A stretch of 64,000 nucleotides of DNA from Juglans regia (taxonomy: Eukaryota; Streptophyta; Magnoliopsida; Fagales; Juglandaceae). The translations under genes were made by a program, and so were the position numbers. The stretch lies in contig NC_049904.1 in the NCBI RefSeq assembly GCF_001411555.2, forward strand, positions 33,747,473-33,811,472. The letters run 5' to 3'. This document shows positions 25,401-38,177 of this stretch, one piece after another. The notes under the pieces were generated by a model that had not been told where the DNA came from, searched no databases, and saw only the letters and a program-made list of their open reading frames with translations. How positions within the stretch are numbered: the first letter of the stretch is position 1; each line of letters opens with the position of its first letter.

Positions 25401-28400
25401 GCAACACCTTAGGTGTAATCTGATGAAGGACAAAAGGAAGACATGGATAAAATCAAAAGAAATAAAAACGGTTGATCTTCATTTGATTCACAGTTCCAAG
25501 TAATTCAGTTATCTCATTTCAATTAACAAATACCTTAGCTAGATTATTGAAGCTACCAAATGTAATAAATCCATTGGAAAGAGCAGGAGTAGTGGACACT
25601 GGCCCAGCCTCGGGGGAAGGTGTATAACAAAGGAAACATTCTGGTAATCGAACTAACCCCTCAACATGCCTGCCATAATAACAGTTTCGTAAATAGAAAA
25701 AGTTTGAATATAATACACCACTAAGATCAACCTTAGCACATTACTTAATGCACAGAATGTCAAAAAGGAGATGTACTTCTGCTCTGTATCGGGAGGGTCT
25801 GCCAATGAATCAGTAATTCTGTAATCAATTGTAGGCAAACCAGTTGTATTTGGGTAGCCAATCCAAGTCACCTACAAACTCAGCAACAGCAGAATATATA
25901 AAGAACATCATACCACCAATGCAAACCATGGTCACATATGCATAATACATCCTTCCAACATCCTTCCACTCAGTAAAGATACAAAACTTTTGAATAAGTT
26001 GAAGGGCATGACACCATGGGCCATCAATGCTTGCCATTCTCCAAAGTAATATACTAATAATGCATGAATAATCAGACGGAAAACAGTATGAAGCAATCGC
26101 TTTTTAACAATCGTCAAAATAAGCAAGCCCCTACGTTTGGAGTTGCATGATACTGAATTTTAGAACATAATACAAATCAAGTACTGGCTTTCCATAAGAC
26201 AGCAATACTCGGCATCAATTCTGCAGAGGAGTTCTTCAAAAAATTCAATCAATTGAGCTCCTTAAATACAATTAACATCATAATGATATACAAATAGCTT
26301 TAATTTAAATTGTAGTATATGATAAGAAAATATTTTCAGCAAAAAACATGGATAATTTAGAAAACAAAAAAGAGACAATAGCCTCTAATATACCTGAACA
26401 GGTGCAGGCCGACAAGCCATCATTCCCAATTTATTGTTAGCCGTATGACCAGTAAGTTCTACCAAGATGTCAACTTTATCTTCTCTAACCATGCTTGCCA
26501 CCTTCTTTTCATCAATCCCATATACATCTCTCCATATCCCACCCTTTTTTATGACTTTCTCCTTAAACTTAATAGTTTTTGCATCTGCCTGTAAAATCAT
26601 TTAAAAATCAAATCCATACAGTACGAGGAAAATCTTATATTTGAATCATGGAAACAAGTACGCGGTATAAACATTGAAGAATCCACTCAATTTTAAAAAA
26701 TGTATATGTATACAAATGCATACTCACTTACATAGAGTCAAAACAACATTAAGTTACAGGAAAGCTAAAAAATTCAGACACTTAAGGGCAAGTATAATTA
26801 AAAGCAATTCCAAAGCCACTCTAAAATAAATAAATAAAATACCAAGGAAATTAAAGGTATATTTTTTTTTTTTTTTAAGGGGGGGAGTTCACCGCTAGTC
26901 CAAGTGTTGAACATTATGATGATGGAGGCAGCACTGCTGTAGCGGTGACAACTGCAGGAGAGATTGCAGCAGCTGCTGATGGTGCCTCTAGTTTTCAAAA
27001 TAAGCTTTTTTTTAGCTTGAAAACAAGCAAACCTTCTGAATAAAAATGAAATAACAAATTCTTCATGCAATATTTGGCAACTGAATACCCAGTCAAAATC
27101 TTCTTTGGGCTTCCAAGTGGATATGGGAATTCAAAGCAAACAAAAATGTATAAGATAGTAAAACATCACAACAGCAGGCATAGCACTACAAATAGTTTGG
27201 GCTTTTTATGTCTGAATATAATACCTTCACAACTGCTGAATAAACAACCAACTTGAAATTTTCATTGTCATAATGGACGAGGGGGGCTTCTATAAAGTAT
27301 GACACAGAATGAGTAAAAAAATCGGGAGATACATATCCAATCACAAGCGGCCTTTCCGGATCCTTCAGATTCTCCCACGATGTGTACTGTGAATATAACC
27401 ACATAAAGCGCTTACCCCAGTCCCTGCATGTAGACATTTCAATCTAGATGAAACTGGGGAAAGCTATAACTTTCTGAATGCATCCTGTGCTAGAGAACAC
27501 ATTAATGCTCAGGCAACCTTAAATTGTGAAACAGAACATAGATTAGGGGCTGTGTGTGGAATGCCCACGAGCTAGTATAAAAGATATGCAATTGAACAAG
27601 ATAAGGAACTATCACTTGCAAGCTTAAAGTAAGGTTCTCTATCCTAAACCAGATGGTGTGAGCCCTTATGCCATTCATTGATAAGTCTCCAAAACCTCCA
27701 ACTGAAATTTTCATATAGGTTAAATGATCCATCTTGCACAGTAAATTGCATCCGTATTAGTCCAAACAGATGAATTCAACATAAGATTTTTAAAGTTCCT
27801 TGGTTTAATTTGAAAACTAACAAATATTTTGCCTTGTAATTTCAAACTAAGCTTCTGGTTAAAGTTAAACTAGTGAAAAGAAAATATGGAAAGATCAAGT
27901 TTAGGTTTGAGAACACTCACCTTGAACCAAACAGCATAAGTCAAAATGAATATAGGTTGCTCCGACACATGCACACAACAAAATAAATTGACTTTCCAGA
28001 AATACAAAATACTTTTAAGAAAATAAACTCAATTCTAAAATATGTCAGGTGAGATGGATCTCTAGATTCGATTCTCTGCAAAAGGAGGAAAAAACAGGCC
28101 TCTCTACATCAGTTTTAAATGAAAAATTAGATTGGAAAGAGAAAAGGAGACAATAGAGGAATACAAAATTACATAAGTTGCCAGAAAAGTAGGGGCAAAA
28201 GGGGATCTAGAAAAGTATTCTAACAGCCAGTAGACATCTGCAGTAGCATACCAAGCTTAACAAATCCATTATACCAACCATGCACTTGTTTTGTATCCAC
28301 CTAAATAGAGAAAGTAAGGAGGAAGAAGTATAGATCCGCAAGATGCATCTGGCAACCCATAAAAAATACACAGTTGCACTCTTCTAGAACAAGTTCATCA

Positions 28401-31400
28401 TATTTTATGAATGCTTATACCCTCTAAAGACTTCTTTGCAACTCATAGGACAACTTGACTATTGAACAGGATACTACCAACAAAACTTGTTTGATTAGTA
28501 AAACATGAAACAGATGCTTCCCACCCGATTGAGCATCCGCCCGAGACCCCAGAAAACAACATAAAAAAAATCCCAAAACACCAGAAGTTAAGATATTGTA
28601 GCAAAGAATGATGATATATAAATTGGTAAAACATTTCTGTGAATGCAAGAAATAAATTATCTTAGCGTGCTCCTGAAAACAATTCATTAATACCATAAAT
28701 TTAAAATGCATTAATCTAAGTTTGACTTAGATATCAAATAATGAAGAGCAAATGCATGATAGTTGATTAGAGATGGCTAAAACCTGTGAGCCTCAAAAAG
28801 TTTATCATCATGTCCTTCATTTATGTAATTCATCGCAAGCAATCGATTCTGTCAGGAAAATACAAACATAGATATATCAACAACATTGTTCAAAAAAGGG
28901 AGTCCAAAAACTATTAGGGGAAAAATAGGACAAATCTAACAAAGAAACAACACAAAGGCATTCACATGGAGTGGTCCCACAACTTCCCCCTCCCACTTCC
29001 ACAGACATTAAATTCTTTTTAATTATTAACTAAAGAATTTAGTAATCAAACCAATCCAAATGATACTTTTTATGTGATGAAAATTGTAAAGCAATAATCA
29101 TCCCAATTACTGACAACACTCAACAAGTACCTGACATGCCCAGGAGCTCAAGAGTAATCATACCTGGCCTGCATTTCGAGAGTCGGGATCTATCTTAAGG
29201 CATTGCTCATATGCATCAATAGCAAGAGATATATTGCCAGCATCTCTGTAAAGAACCCCTACATAGAAAGATGCAGAGGAATGAACTTACAACAGAAGTA
29301 CTAACGGAGGGAATCTATAATAGAAGCTTCCATGTGATTTTAGTAAAAAGATATAAATAAAACCTGCCTTGAAAGAAAATCTGAAAGAAAGTGAAGCAGA
29401 AAAAAAGGCAGGTAACAAGCTGTTTTTTTCTTTTGATAAGTACAATAAAAGGCAGGTAACAAGGTACCCTAACCAAAATAACGAATGTGTCTAGAAACTC
29501 CAACACGCTAAAAGTCACTGTGACAAACCTTGGTATCCTACTCTACATTTCAATTTTTTAAGAAATTCAATCTACACTGATCATTTTTTAAGTTCATTAT
29601 GCACAGCATCAGCCTGGCCTAACTTGATTCTTACCATCCTTATACTCAAGAGGAGAGGCTTTTGAATCTATAAGGAAGCTGTAAGCAGCACTTACGTCCA
29701 TCATCATACAATCGAGTTACTGCCCCTCAGATCCTCCAGCTCTCAGTAAGCATCCCCCTTTTCATATTTGCCTTCTCGATCTATATATAGATGGATCAGG
29801 ATATATTATACTAATTCTTGACGGGAAAAGGCCATTACCCAGTTTTGGTCTTCCAAAATCATAAAGATGTCATGAATTTGTTGATGGTTTAAGGTAACCA
29901 AACCGGCATAGACTACCTTATTTCTTAGTTGAGAATGATTCTTGTATATATATATATATATGTATGTATATTTGATTAAGTAGAGTGATTCTTATAATTA
30001 AGCCAAAAAAAAATTCCAGTGACCAAAGCTAAATTTTCGAAGTAATATGCCGCTCAGGTCATTAGACCTAAAAAATTCATTCTCTCAGCATGCAGAAACC
30101 ATCTTTTACACTAATAAAATGTAACTGCAAAGGTGCAACCCAAGTATGTAGAAAGTATACAAGAGGGCATGCAAACACCTAAAAGTGGCAACATTTCTAA
30201 CATGATTTAACTGACACTTTCATGCAAAGGGAAATGAACTTTATGAAATCAAGCACATTTTCAAGGGTGAGATGTAAGTGAAAGGGTTTCAGTAATAAGA
30301 AACAGAAGACAGACATACACAGAGTGAGAGACCTAAATTATTATATGCCTCTGCATATGTGGGATTTGCGATGATGGCTTTCTCGATCAAGCTTGCTGCA
30401 ATATCCATTTTACCCTGTCAAATAGAAAAGAAGATATGTGACTATCTCAGACTATGCACAGTTTTACACATCATTCATAAGGAAACATTCAAACCAAACC
30501 TGGACAGTATAAACCACACCAATATTGTTCAAAGATTGTGAAAAGTTGGGTTTGATCGACAGAGCCAACTGCAAATGATCATAAATAATGAGGATAACGC
30601 CAAGGATGTTGATGATAAAGACAAGCACTTTATGCATGGAGATGGGCGGGAGGAAGGGTGAGGGGGAGGAAAAAAGAGGCATCTTGCACAAGTATTGAAA
30701 AATGCCTGATAGCACTCCACAGCTTTATCAAGGTTGTCTCGATCTTTGTATATTACTCCTAGATTGTTGCATGCCTCCGCACATTGGGGGTTGAAATGGA
30801 AAGCAAGTTCATAGAAGACAATAGCCTACACAAGTAGAAATTGATTATAGGATTCAAATTTTCCAATGACTGCAATAAATATAACAAAATAAATGGACAA
30901 TTAGGCTACGCATAGAGATAAAGAGAACATAGTTTACCCCCAAGAGTCACTTACCATATCAAACTTAAGCATTTCCCCATAAGCAACCCCGAGATTATAC
31001 ATAGCATCAGCATAGTGCCAATTATAATACAAAGCCTTCTTGTAATATGCCACACCTTGATTAATGTCTCCCTCCAATTTAACCTAAAAAGACAATCCAA
31101 AGCTAAATTTATACAGATAATAACTTAACAGTTACTAATAAAAGAAAACAGAAACCTATGAACAAATATTTTCTGACATATAATCTATTTGGAGGTTGAA
31201 TAACACATTAAAAGAACATAAATCTATAAACAAAACTCATTGGAAGTGCTTAATCAGCGCGCTTACTGTTAAGGACTTTTTTCTTTTTGAATAATTTTAC
31301 CATTATGGCCTAAATCAAACAAAACAATCCAATTTGAACAGGAAAAAGGAAATGGCATGTGATGCGAAATGCAATGTTGAAGTGAAGAAATTTGAAATGA

Positions 31401-34400
31401 CCTCGTAATGGAAGAGGTTCTAGAGTCTTGCAAGATGTTGATCTCAACATTGACAAGTATATGCTGATGGCACTAAGCCACAACTTATGGTACCCATTGT
31501 CTTGAGACATTCTTTTTTTAAGTAAAATAAAATTTTATTGAAACAAGTAAATAGGCATAGCCCAAGTACACAGGAAATATACATCAGAAAACAGCTAGTT
31601 ACAAGTTGGGAACTAGAAAGTGATACAAAAAAAGTCATGAGGGCTCTATTTATCCATTTAAAAAGTTCATTTCTAGCGAACAGTTTTGGTTTTCCCTTTT
31701 TCTGCTTTTGTTTACAAAGCTATTCAAGATGGAAGGTGATGGGAGTTTTATGGGAGTGAGCAAAATGGGTCTCTCTAAGAGTTGGTCATAGACTCAAAAT
31801 ATTTTACTCTCATTGGGGTGCAATTCGGTTATTATAGAGAGGAGTTGGAGGGTGGTGGCTAATCGGTGCAGTGGCTGGCTAAGGCTAAGGCTAAGGCCAT
31901 GGAAGCATGCTCAAAGGAAGAAAAAATGGATTTTTACACCACAGTCCGGGAAGGTAGCGCTTTATAGCACAACATTGTTTGAATGATCGAGGCCGCTATA
32001 TGGCGGTGGTGGAATTTGGTGGTGGAGGGAGGAGGAATTTTATCTTCGTTCCTGAGGAAGAGGGTAGTGGCTGGAATAGGATGGGGGAGGCACTGCGGGA
32101 CTTTTTCTTTGACAGGAGAAGCACCCATAGCGACGAAAACACGAAGAGGAAGGTGGCCACGGCTCAGTCACAGCACCATTCCTGCAGGGAGGCACTGATG
32201 GTGGAGCAGACCCGTGTGTCTCGGAATGGGAACGACGACATGCTAGGATAGAGAGGTGTGACTATAGGACATGGCTCTGGTAGAGAGTTGCGTCCTGTAC
32301 AATGGCAGGGTGGTGGTAGCAGACAAGTAGGTGGCGTCGCAGAGGGGGAGACTCTGAAATTCTTGTTGGAAGCTAAGGCTCAACTGGAAGACCTGCAAAA
32401 CAAAATAGACTGGTTAATAAGGAAGGAGATGGGCTCGGATGGTAATGGGCCCTACGTGGGCCTGGATGGGGGTGCTGAGCAAATTAGTGCTAGACCTCAG
32501 GCAGATGGGCGTGAGATCACAAATGTTAGGCCTCATCTTGTGGGGAACTCAAGGGATAATCGGTTGATGGGGCTTAAGCCGAAAAACACGGGCCGCAGTG
32601 AGCCTGTTAATTAGAAGGCTCAACCTGTAATTACAAGGCTCCAACCCGTTAGGCATAATACCACTAGGAGAATCCGTAAGGAGGGAGACCCGCGACCCAC
32701 CGCCAACGATAACTCTACAACCGTGCCGAAGAAAGTACTGGAAGCACCACGTTCAGTGGTGGGCCCTGTGCCAGTGGTCCATACAGCTCTAACGACGATG
32801 GTGGAGCAGATATTACTGTCACGTGTGAGGAAAAAGAAGAAATACTGCCACCGCTAACTTTAGTCCCTGAGTTCTGCACACAGAACCTGCCGATATTCAA
32901 CATGGAAACAACACTTTCCCAGATGGAGGCTTCATTTGCTTTTGTCGAGCATCTTGAGGTGTTATCAGAAGGTGGGGACGAGATGAGTTTGGATTTTGAG
33001 GAGGATAGTGTCGTGGAGCTACCTCAAAGGCTCATAGAGGTTAGTGATGATGTAGTTTTGGTTCCTGACACCCATGCGATTACCCATCTCTCTAATAATG
33101 TGGAGATCAACGTGGGTACTGTGGTCGAATGGGAAGGACGTAACCTTTTGGGGGGGGGGTGGGGGGGAGATGCTAGTGAAAGGGATCCATTCCCACTGAA
33201 CTGTCTGTTACCAAATGAGTTCGAGATCTTTGACTAGGTGCTCAAAAAGGTAAAGGACATCCAACATGTTGTGGGAATGGACTGTCTGTTACCAAATGAG
33301 CACCCAGTCAAAGATCTCGAACTCATTTGGTAACAGACAGTTCAGTGGGAATGAATCCCTTTCACCAGCATGTTGAATGTTGTGGGAATGGAGTGTGTGG
33401 GTTACGAAGAGACAGAGGGAGCTGAAGAGACTTAACTGGTCATTGAATGAGGGTAGCTCAAGCCGTGATAGGTCCAAAGGGAAGGGTACTGTTGTTTCTT
33501 TATGAAACCGAGAATTGTGTCTTGGAACGTGCACAGGCTGAATGAGGGTAATAAGTGCCTTCGCATAAAAAACTTGCTTCGGGAATGGAAGGCGGATATT
33601 GTTTGTTTACAAGAAACCAAGATGAAATTGGTGACCAGAAAACTAGCGAGAAGTGTGTGGAGTTGCCCGTATGTAGATTGGGTTTATCTGGCTTCAAATG
33701 GGGCATCGGGTGGTATCCTTGTGATGTGAGATAAAAGGGTGGTGGAGAAAATAGAATTTGTAGGGGAATACACAGTGGCATGTTCCTTTAAGATGGTAGA
33801 GGATAATTTCTTGTGGGCTTTTGTAGGTATATATGGATCGAATGTTGACAACATCAGAAGTTGTTTGTGGGAAGAACTTGCTGTAATACATAGCTGGTGG
33901 GACCTCCTTTGGTGCATAGGTGGTGATTTTAACTTAATAAGGTTCCCTAGCGAAAGATTTGGAGACAATCGTCTACGCCTAACCATGACAAATTTTTCAG
34001 ATTGCATTTTTTACTTGAACCTGGTGTATCTCCCATTAATAGGTGGTCCCTTTACTTGGTTTAATAGTCAGATGTGGTCTCAGCTGGACAGATTGCTAAT
34101 ATAGCCGAATTGGGAAAGTCATTATCCGGAGGTATGTCAGAAGAGATGGAGACAGTATTCAAGGAGGTCGTCGTTATTTTAAGTTCGAAAACATGTGGCT
34201 TAAAAGCGAAGGCTTTGTGGACAGGGTAAGGCATTGGTGGTTATCTTATCAGTTCCATGGTACCCCCCTCTCATATTCTTGCAGGCAAACTAAAAGCTTT
34301 AAAGAATGATTTAAAACTTTGAGATTTTCAAACATTTGGTGACATAGGGGAGCAAAAGAAAATCATGATGGAGGAATTACAGAATCTTGAGAGGATTACT

Positions 34401-37400
34401 GAAGATAGAGTCCTCACCTCAGAGGAAGTGTCACGTAAGGCAGAGCTAGCCTCAGAGTTGGAAAGAATATTATCTTTAAAGGAGATCTTTGGCGACAGAG
34501 GTCAAGAGCACTTTGGTTGAAAGAAGGGGATTGAAGCACAAAATTCTTCCATAGAGTGGATAATTCTCATAGGAGAAATAATACCATTGAGATGTTGAAA
34601 ATCAATGGTAGAGACTGCACGAAGGCTCCTTTGATCCGAGAACATGTGGTGAGTTTCTTTGAACATTTATTTACAAAATGAGAGGGTTGGAGGCCAAAAT
34701 TAGATGGACTCTCGGTTTTGATTCTATTGAGCCACAGAGAGCGTCTTGGTTGGAAAGATCTTTTGAGGAATAGGAGGTATATGATGTGATCAGAAGAATG
34801 GTGAAAGATAAAGCACCAAGTTCAGATGGTTTTTCAATGGAATTTTTTCAAACATGTTGGGAGGTAATGAAAGAGGACATTATGAATGTGTTCCAGAAAT
34901 TATTCTTGGCTGGGAAGTTCAAGAAAAACCTGAACGTTACTTTTATTACTTTGATCCCAAGGAAGACCGGAGCATCAGAAGTGAAGGACTTTAGGCCCAT
35001 TAGCCTCATAAACGGGGTATACAAAATCATTTCCAAAGTGCTTGCAAACAGGTTAGGATGGTCATAGGTAAGATAATTTCAAAAACCACAAAATGCTTTT
35101 GAAAGGGATGGCCAAATCCTGGATTATGTCCTAATGGCCAATGAATGTCTGGATAGTAGATTAAAGTCTGGTATTGCAGGGATTATATGTAAGCTAGATA
35201 TGGAAAAGACATATGATTATGTAAACTGAGACTTCCTCCTTTATTTATTGAAGAGATGTAGCTTTGGGGAGAAATGGTGTATGTGAATCAGATGGTGCAT
35301 TTCAAAGGCAAGATTCTCAGTTCTGATCAATGGCAGCCCTGAGGGTTTTTTCAACAGCTCTCGAGGCCTAAGATAGAGAGATCCCCTGTCCCCTCTTCTT
35401 CTTGTTGTCCATGGTGTGAGTAGGATGTTATAGGCTGTGGTTAGCAATAGTTTTATGGCTGGATTTTCAGTGGGTGATCCGAATAGGGGCCTTATCTCAG
35501 TTTCCTACTTACTATTTGCATATTACACTAATTTTCTGCGAGGCAGAGCAAGACCAACTTAGAGCAGTGAAGGTGATTTTTCTATGCTTCGTAGCAGCGT
35601 CAGCTTTGAGAGTGAATTTTGATAAATCAGAGTTGGTGCCAATTGGGAACGTTAGTACTACTCGGCAATTGGCCAACACACTTGGGTGTAAGGTCGCTTC
35701 TCTTCCTATGACATATTTTGGATTACCGTTGGGGGCTGCATCACGGGCCTTATCTATTTGGGATACAATTATTGAGAAAATAGAACGAAAATTGGCAGGG
35801 TAGAAGAGATTGTATTTGTCGAAAGGAGGCCGGGTGGCTCTTAACAATAGTACTCTCTCTAACTTACCAACTTATTTTCTAGCTGTATTTCCAATTCCAG
35901 CTTACATGGAGGCGCGGATTGAAAAACTCTATCGTATTTTTTATGGAGTGGGATGGGGAATGAATTCAAGTTTCACCTAGTCAGCTGGGATAAGGTGTGC
36001 AGACCAATTCCTTCAAGTGGGTTGGGTATAAAGAACTTGAGAATGTTTAATCGGACAATTCTTGGGAAATGGCCTTAGAGACACAATATGGAACCGGAAG
36101 CCCTTTGGAAATTAGTGGTTGATTGCAAACATGGTAGTTTATGGGAGGGTTGGTGTACTAGAGAAGGGAATGGATCATATGGCGTGGGGGTTTGGAAGCA
36201 AATAAAACAAGGGTGGGGGTGTTTACTCGCCATACTAAATTTATGGTGGGGTCATATAAAATTTTGGAGGGACATTTGGTGTGGGAGGAGGCTCTAAATG
36301 ACTCTTTCACATCTGTTTTCTGAGTGACATGTGATCAAGAAACTTCGGTGGCGGACCTCATGGTTCGTTTAGGGGACCAAGTCCAATGGAATGTCACCTT
36401 TAGTAGAGCAGCCCAAGATTGGAAAATAGACAGTTTCGAGACTTTTTTCAGCCTAGTGTACTCTATGAAGCTGAATCGATTGCACGACGATAAGCTGTGG
36501 TGGACACCTGCAGGTAAGGGTACTTTCTCGATTTGCTCCTTCTATAAGTCTCTTACACTTCTACCAAATACTCATTTCCTATGGAGAAGACTGTGGAGGA
36601 GTAAGGCGCCTCCCAAAGCACTTTTCTTCTCTTGGACAGCAGCCCTGAGTAAGATGACTATCGATAATCTACAAAAGTGCCGGGTAATTATCTCAAACCG
36701 GTGTTGTATGTGCAAGAAAGTTGGTGAGACAATGAATCATCTCTTGCTACATTGTGAGACAGCTAAAGCCGTGTGGAGCGAAGTGTTTAGTCGAATAGGG
36801 TTAAACTGGGTGATGCCTGCTATAGTGATTGAGTCATTGGTCAGTTGGGTGATGCCGGGTGGCGCTCCACAAATCAAAGTTGTGTGGAAGATGGTCCCTA
36901 CCTACATTATGTGGTGCATATGGCAAGAGCATAATGAGCGAACATTCGAAGACAAGAAGCGGACACTAGAGGAGCTTCGAGCTTTATTTTTCCGCACCTT
37001 ATTCTTTGGGCAATAGCTATAGATTTTAATGGCCTAAGGAGTTGTTTGGATTCAGAGATGAGTTGAGATGGTTTGTGTGGGAATTTGGGAAAGTTGTAAT
37101 GATGAGATGAGTTGAAATGAGGTGAGGTGGGTTTTGAATGCAAACGAGGCCTAAATGTACATGATTTTCTTGTTTCTTCAATAGCGACCTAGATAGGTCG
37201 TATCTCTTGTATACCTTCTTTGTGTACTTAGGTTATGCCTATTCTTATTAATACTACCGTTTACTTATATAAATAAAATAAAATAAAAAAAGGTCATGAA
37301 AGTTGGCTCCATTAAAAACACTGGCAGAAGCCCAAAGAAAAGTCTTGAGACATTCCAAGCCATGAAGAAAAAATGTTACACACTTTTGAGATAAGCCTCA

Positions 37401-38146
37401 ATAAAGAGCTAACCCCAGCCAATGTAAAGTTGACAATTTAATCTTAAGGAATGATCATTTCCAACAATTTATCAAAGCCCTGTATCTAAAAGGTCCTTGG
37501 TTCGGTATGACTAGGCAGGCCTAATTTGCCTGTATCCATCACTAGTGCTTGATGGTTGCAAGTTGTATCATTTATACTTCCTGTGTACTTGGGCTATGCC
37601 GTTTTCTATCAATAAAGTTTTCTTCTTATAAAAAAAAAAAGGGGTATCTGTCAATTTAATATAAATTGGCAACGCACTTTGTGACAGCTTAAGCTTTTAG
37701 AGCTGATGGTTACTAGCACAGCACGAGTCATGAAAAGACAAGTCAATAAGTTAAATCGGGATGAGAAACCACCTTCGTTCCTAAATCTGTCAGGGCTATT
37801 GCCATATTGTTCTTTGCAATCTCAAAGTTTGGTGAAACAGCTAGACACCTGATACAGGAGAGCAAGCAAGGACACATAACATCAGCACAGAAAAACCTGT
37901 GGAGAGAAAATAAAGAAATCACATGCTATGTTCAACTTGGATCCGAAAAGACTGAAAAAATAAAATTCAAGTCCCAGCAACCAGCAAGCCAGAAAGCTTA
38001 CTGGCAAATAACCTCGTTTTTTTTATAGGTAAAATAAGATTGTATTGATCAAGTAACAGGCAGAACCCAAGTACACAAGAAGTATATGCATGGTACATGA
38101 TAACACCCAAGTACCCAAGTACACAATAAGATTGTATTTATCAAAA

Positions 38147-38177
<31 letters not shown>

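Larger units (their letters stand above)
31641..37290 (+). mobile_element. Near-full-length LINE (L1 type), antisense in SPY intron 4
   Basis: On the plus strand it has, in order, ORF1-like frames (31979-32614), an endonuclease (33502-34104), reverse transcriptase pieces (34786-35803), a zinc-knuckle region (36324-37016), a tail gtgtacttaggttatgcc, and an A-rich end (aataaaataaaataaaaaaa, 37271-37290). Flanks look like a decayed target duplication (aaaaaagtcatga at 31628-31640, aaaaaaggtcatga at 37286-37299). Stops and frameshifts throughout show it is dead. Confidence 0.8.
31499..37355 (-). mobile_element. Outer LINE-tail insertion in SPY intron 4 (host of a nested LINE)
   Basis: A perfect 14-base repeat, gtcttgagacattc, stands at 31499-31512 and 37342-37355. 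Inside the left copy is a poly-T run, then aaaattttattgaaacaagt and ggcatagcccaagtacac, the reverse complement of a LINE 3' end. The element therefore inserted on the minus strand. Its own sequence is only 31513 to about 31640 plus about 37293-37341; the rest is the nested element. Confidence 0.65.
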
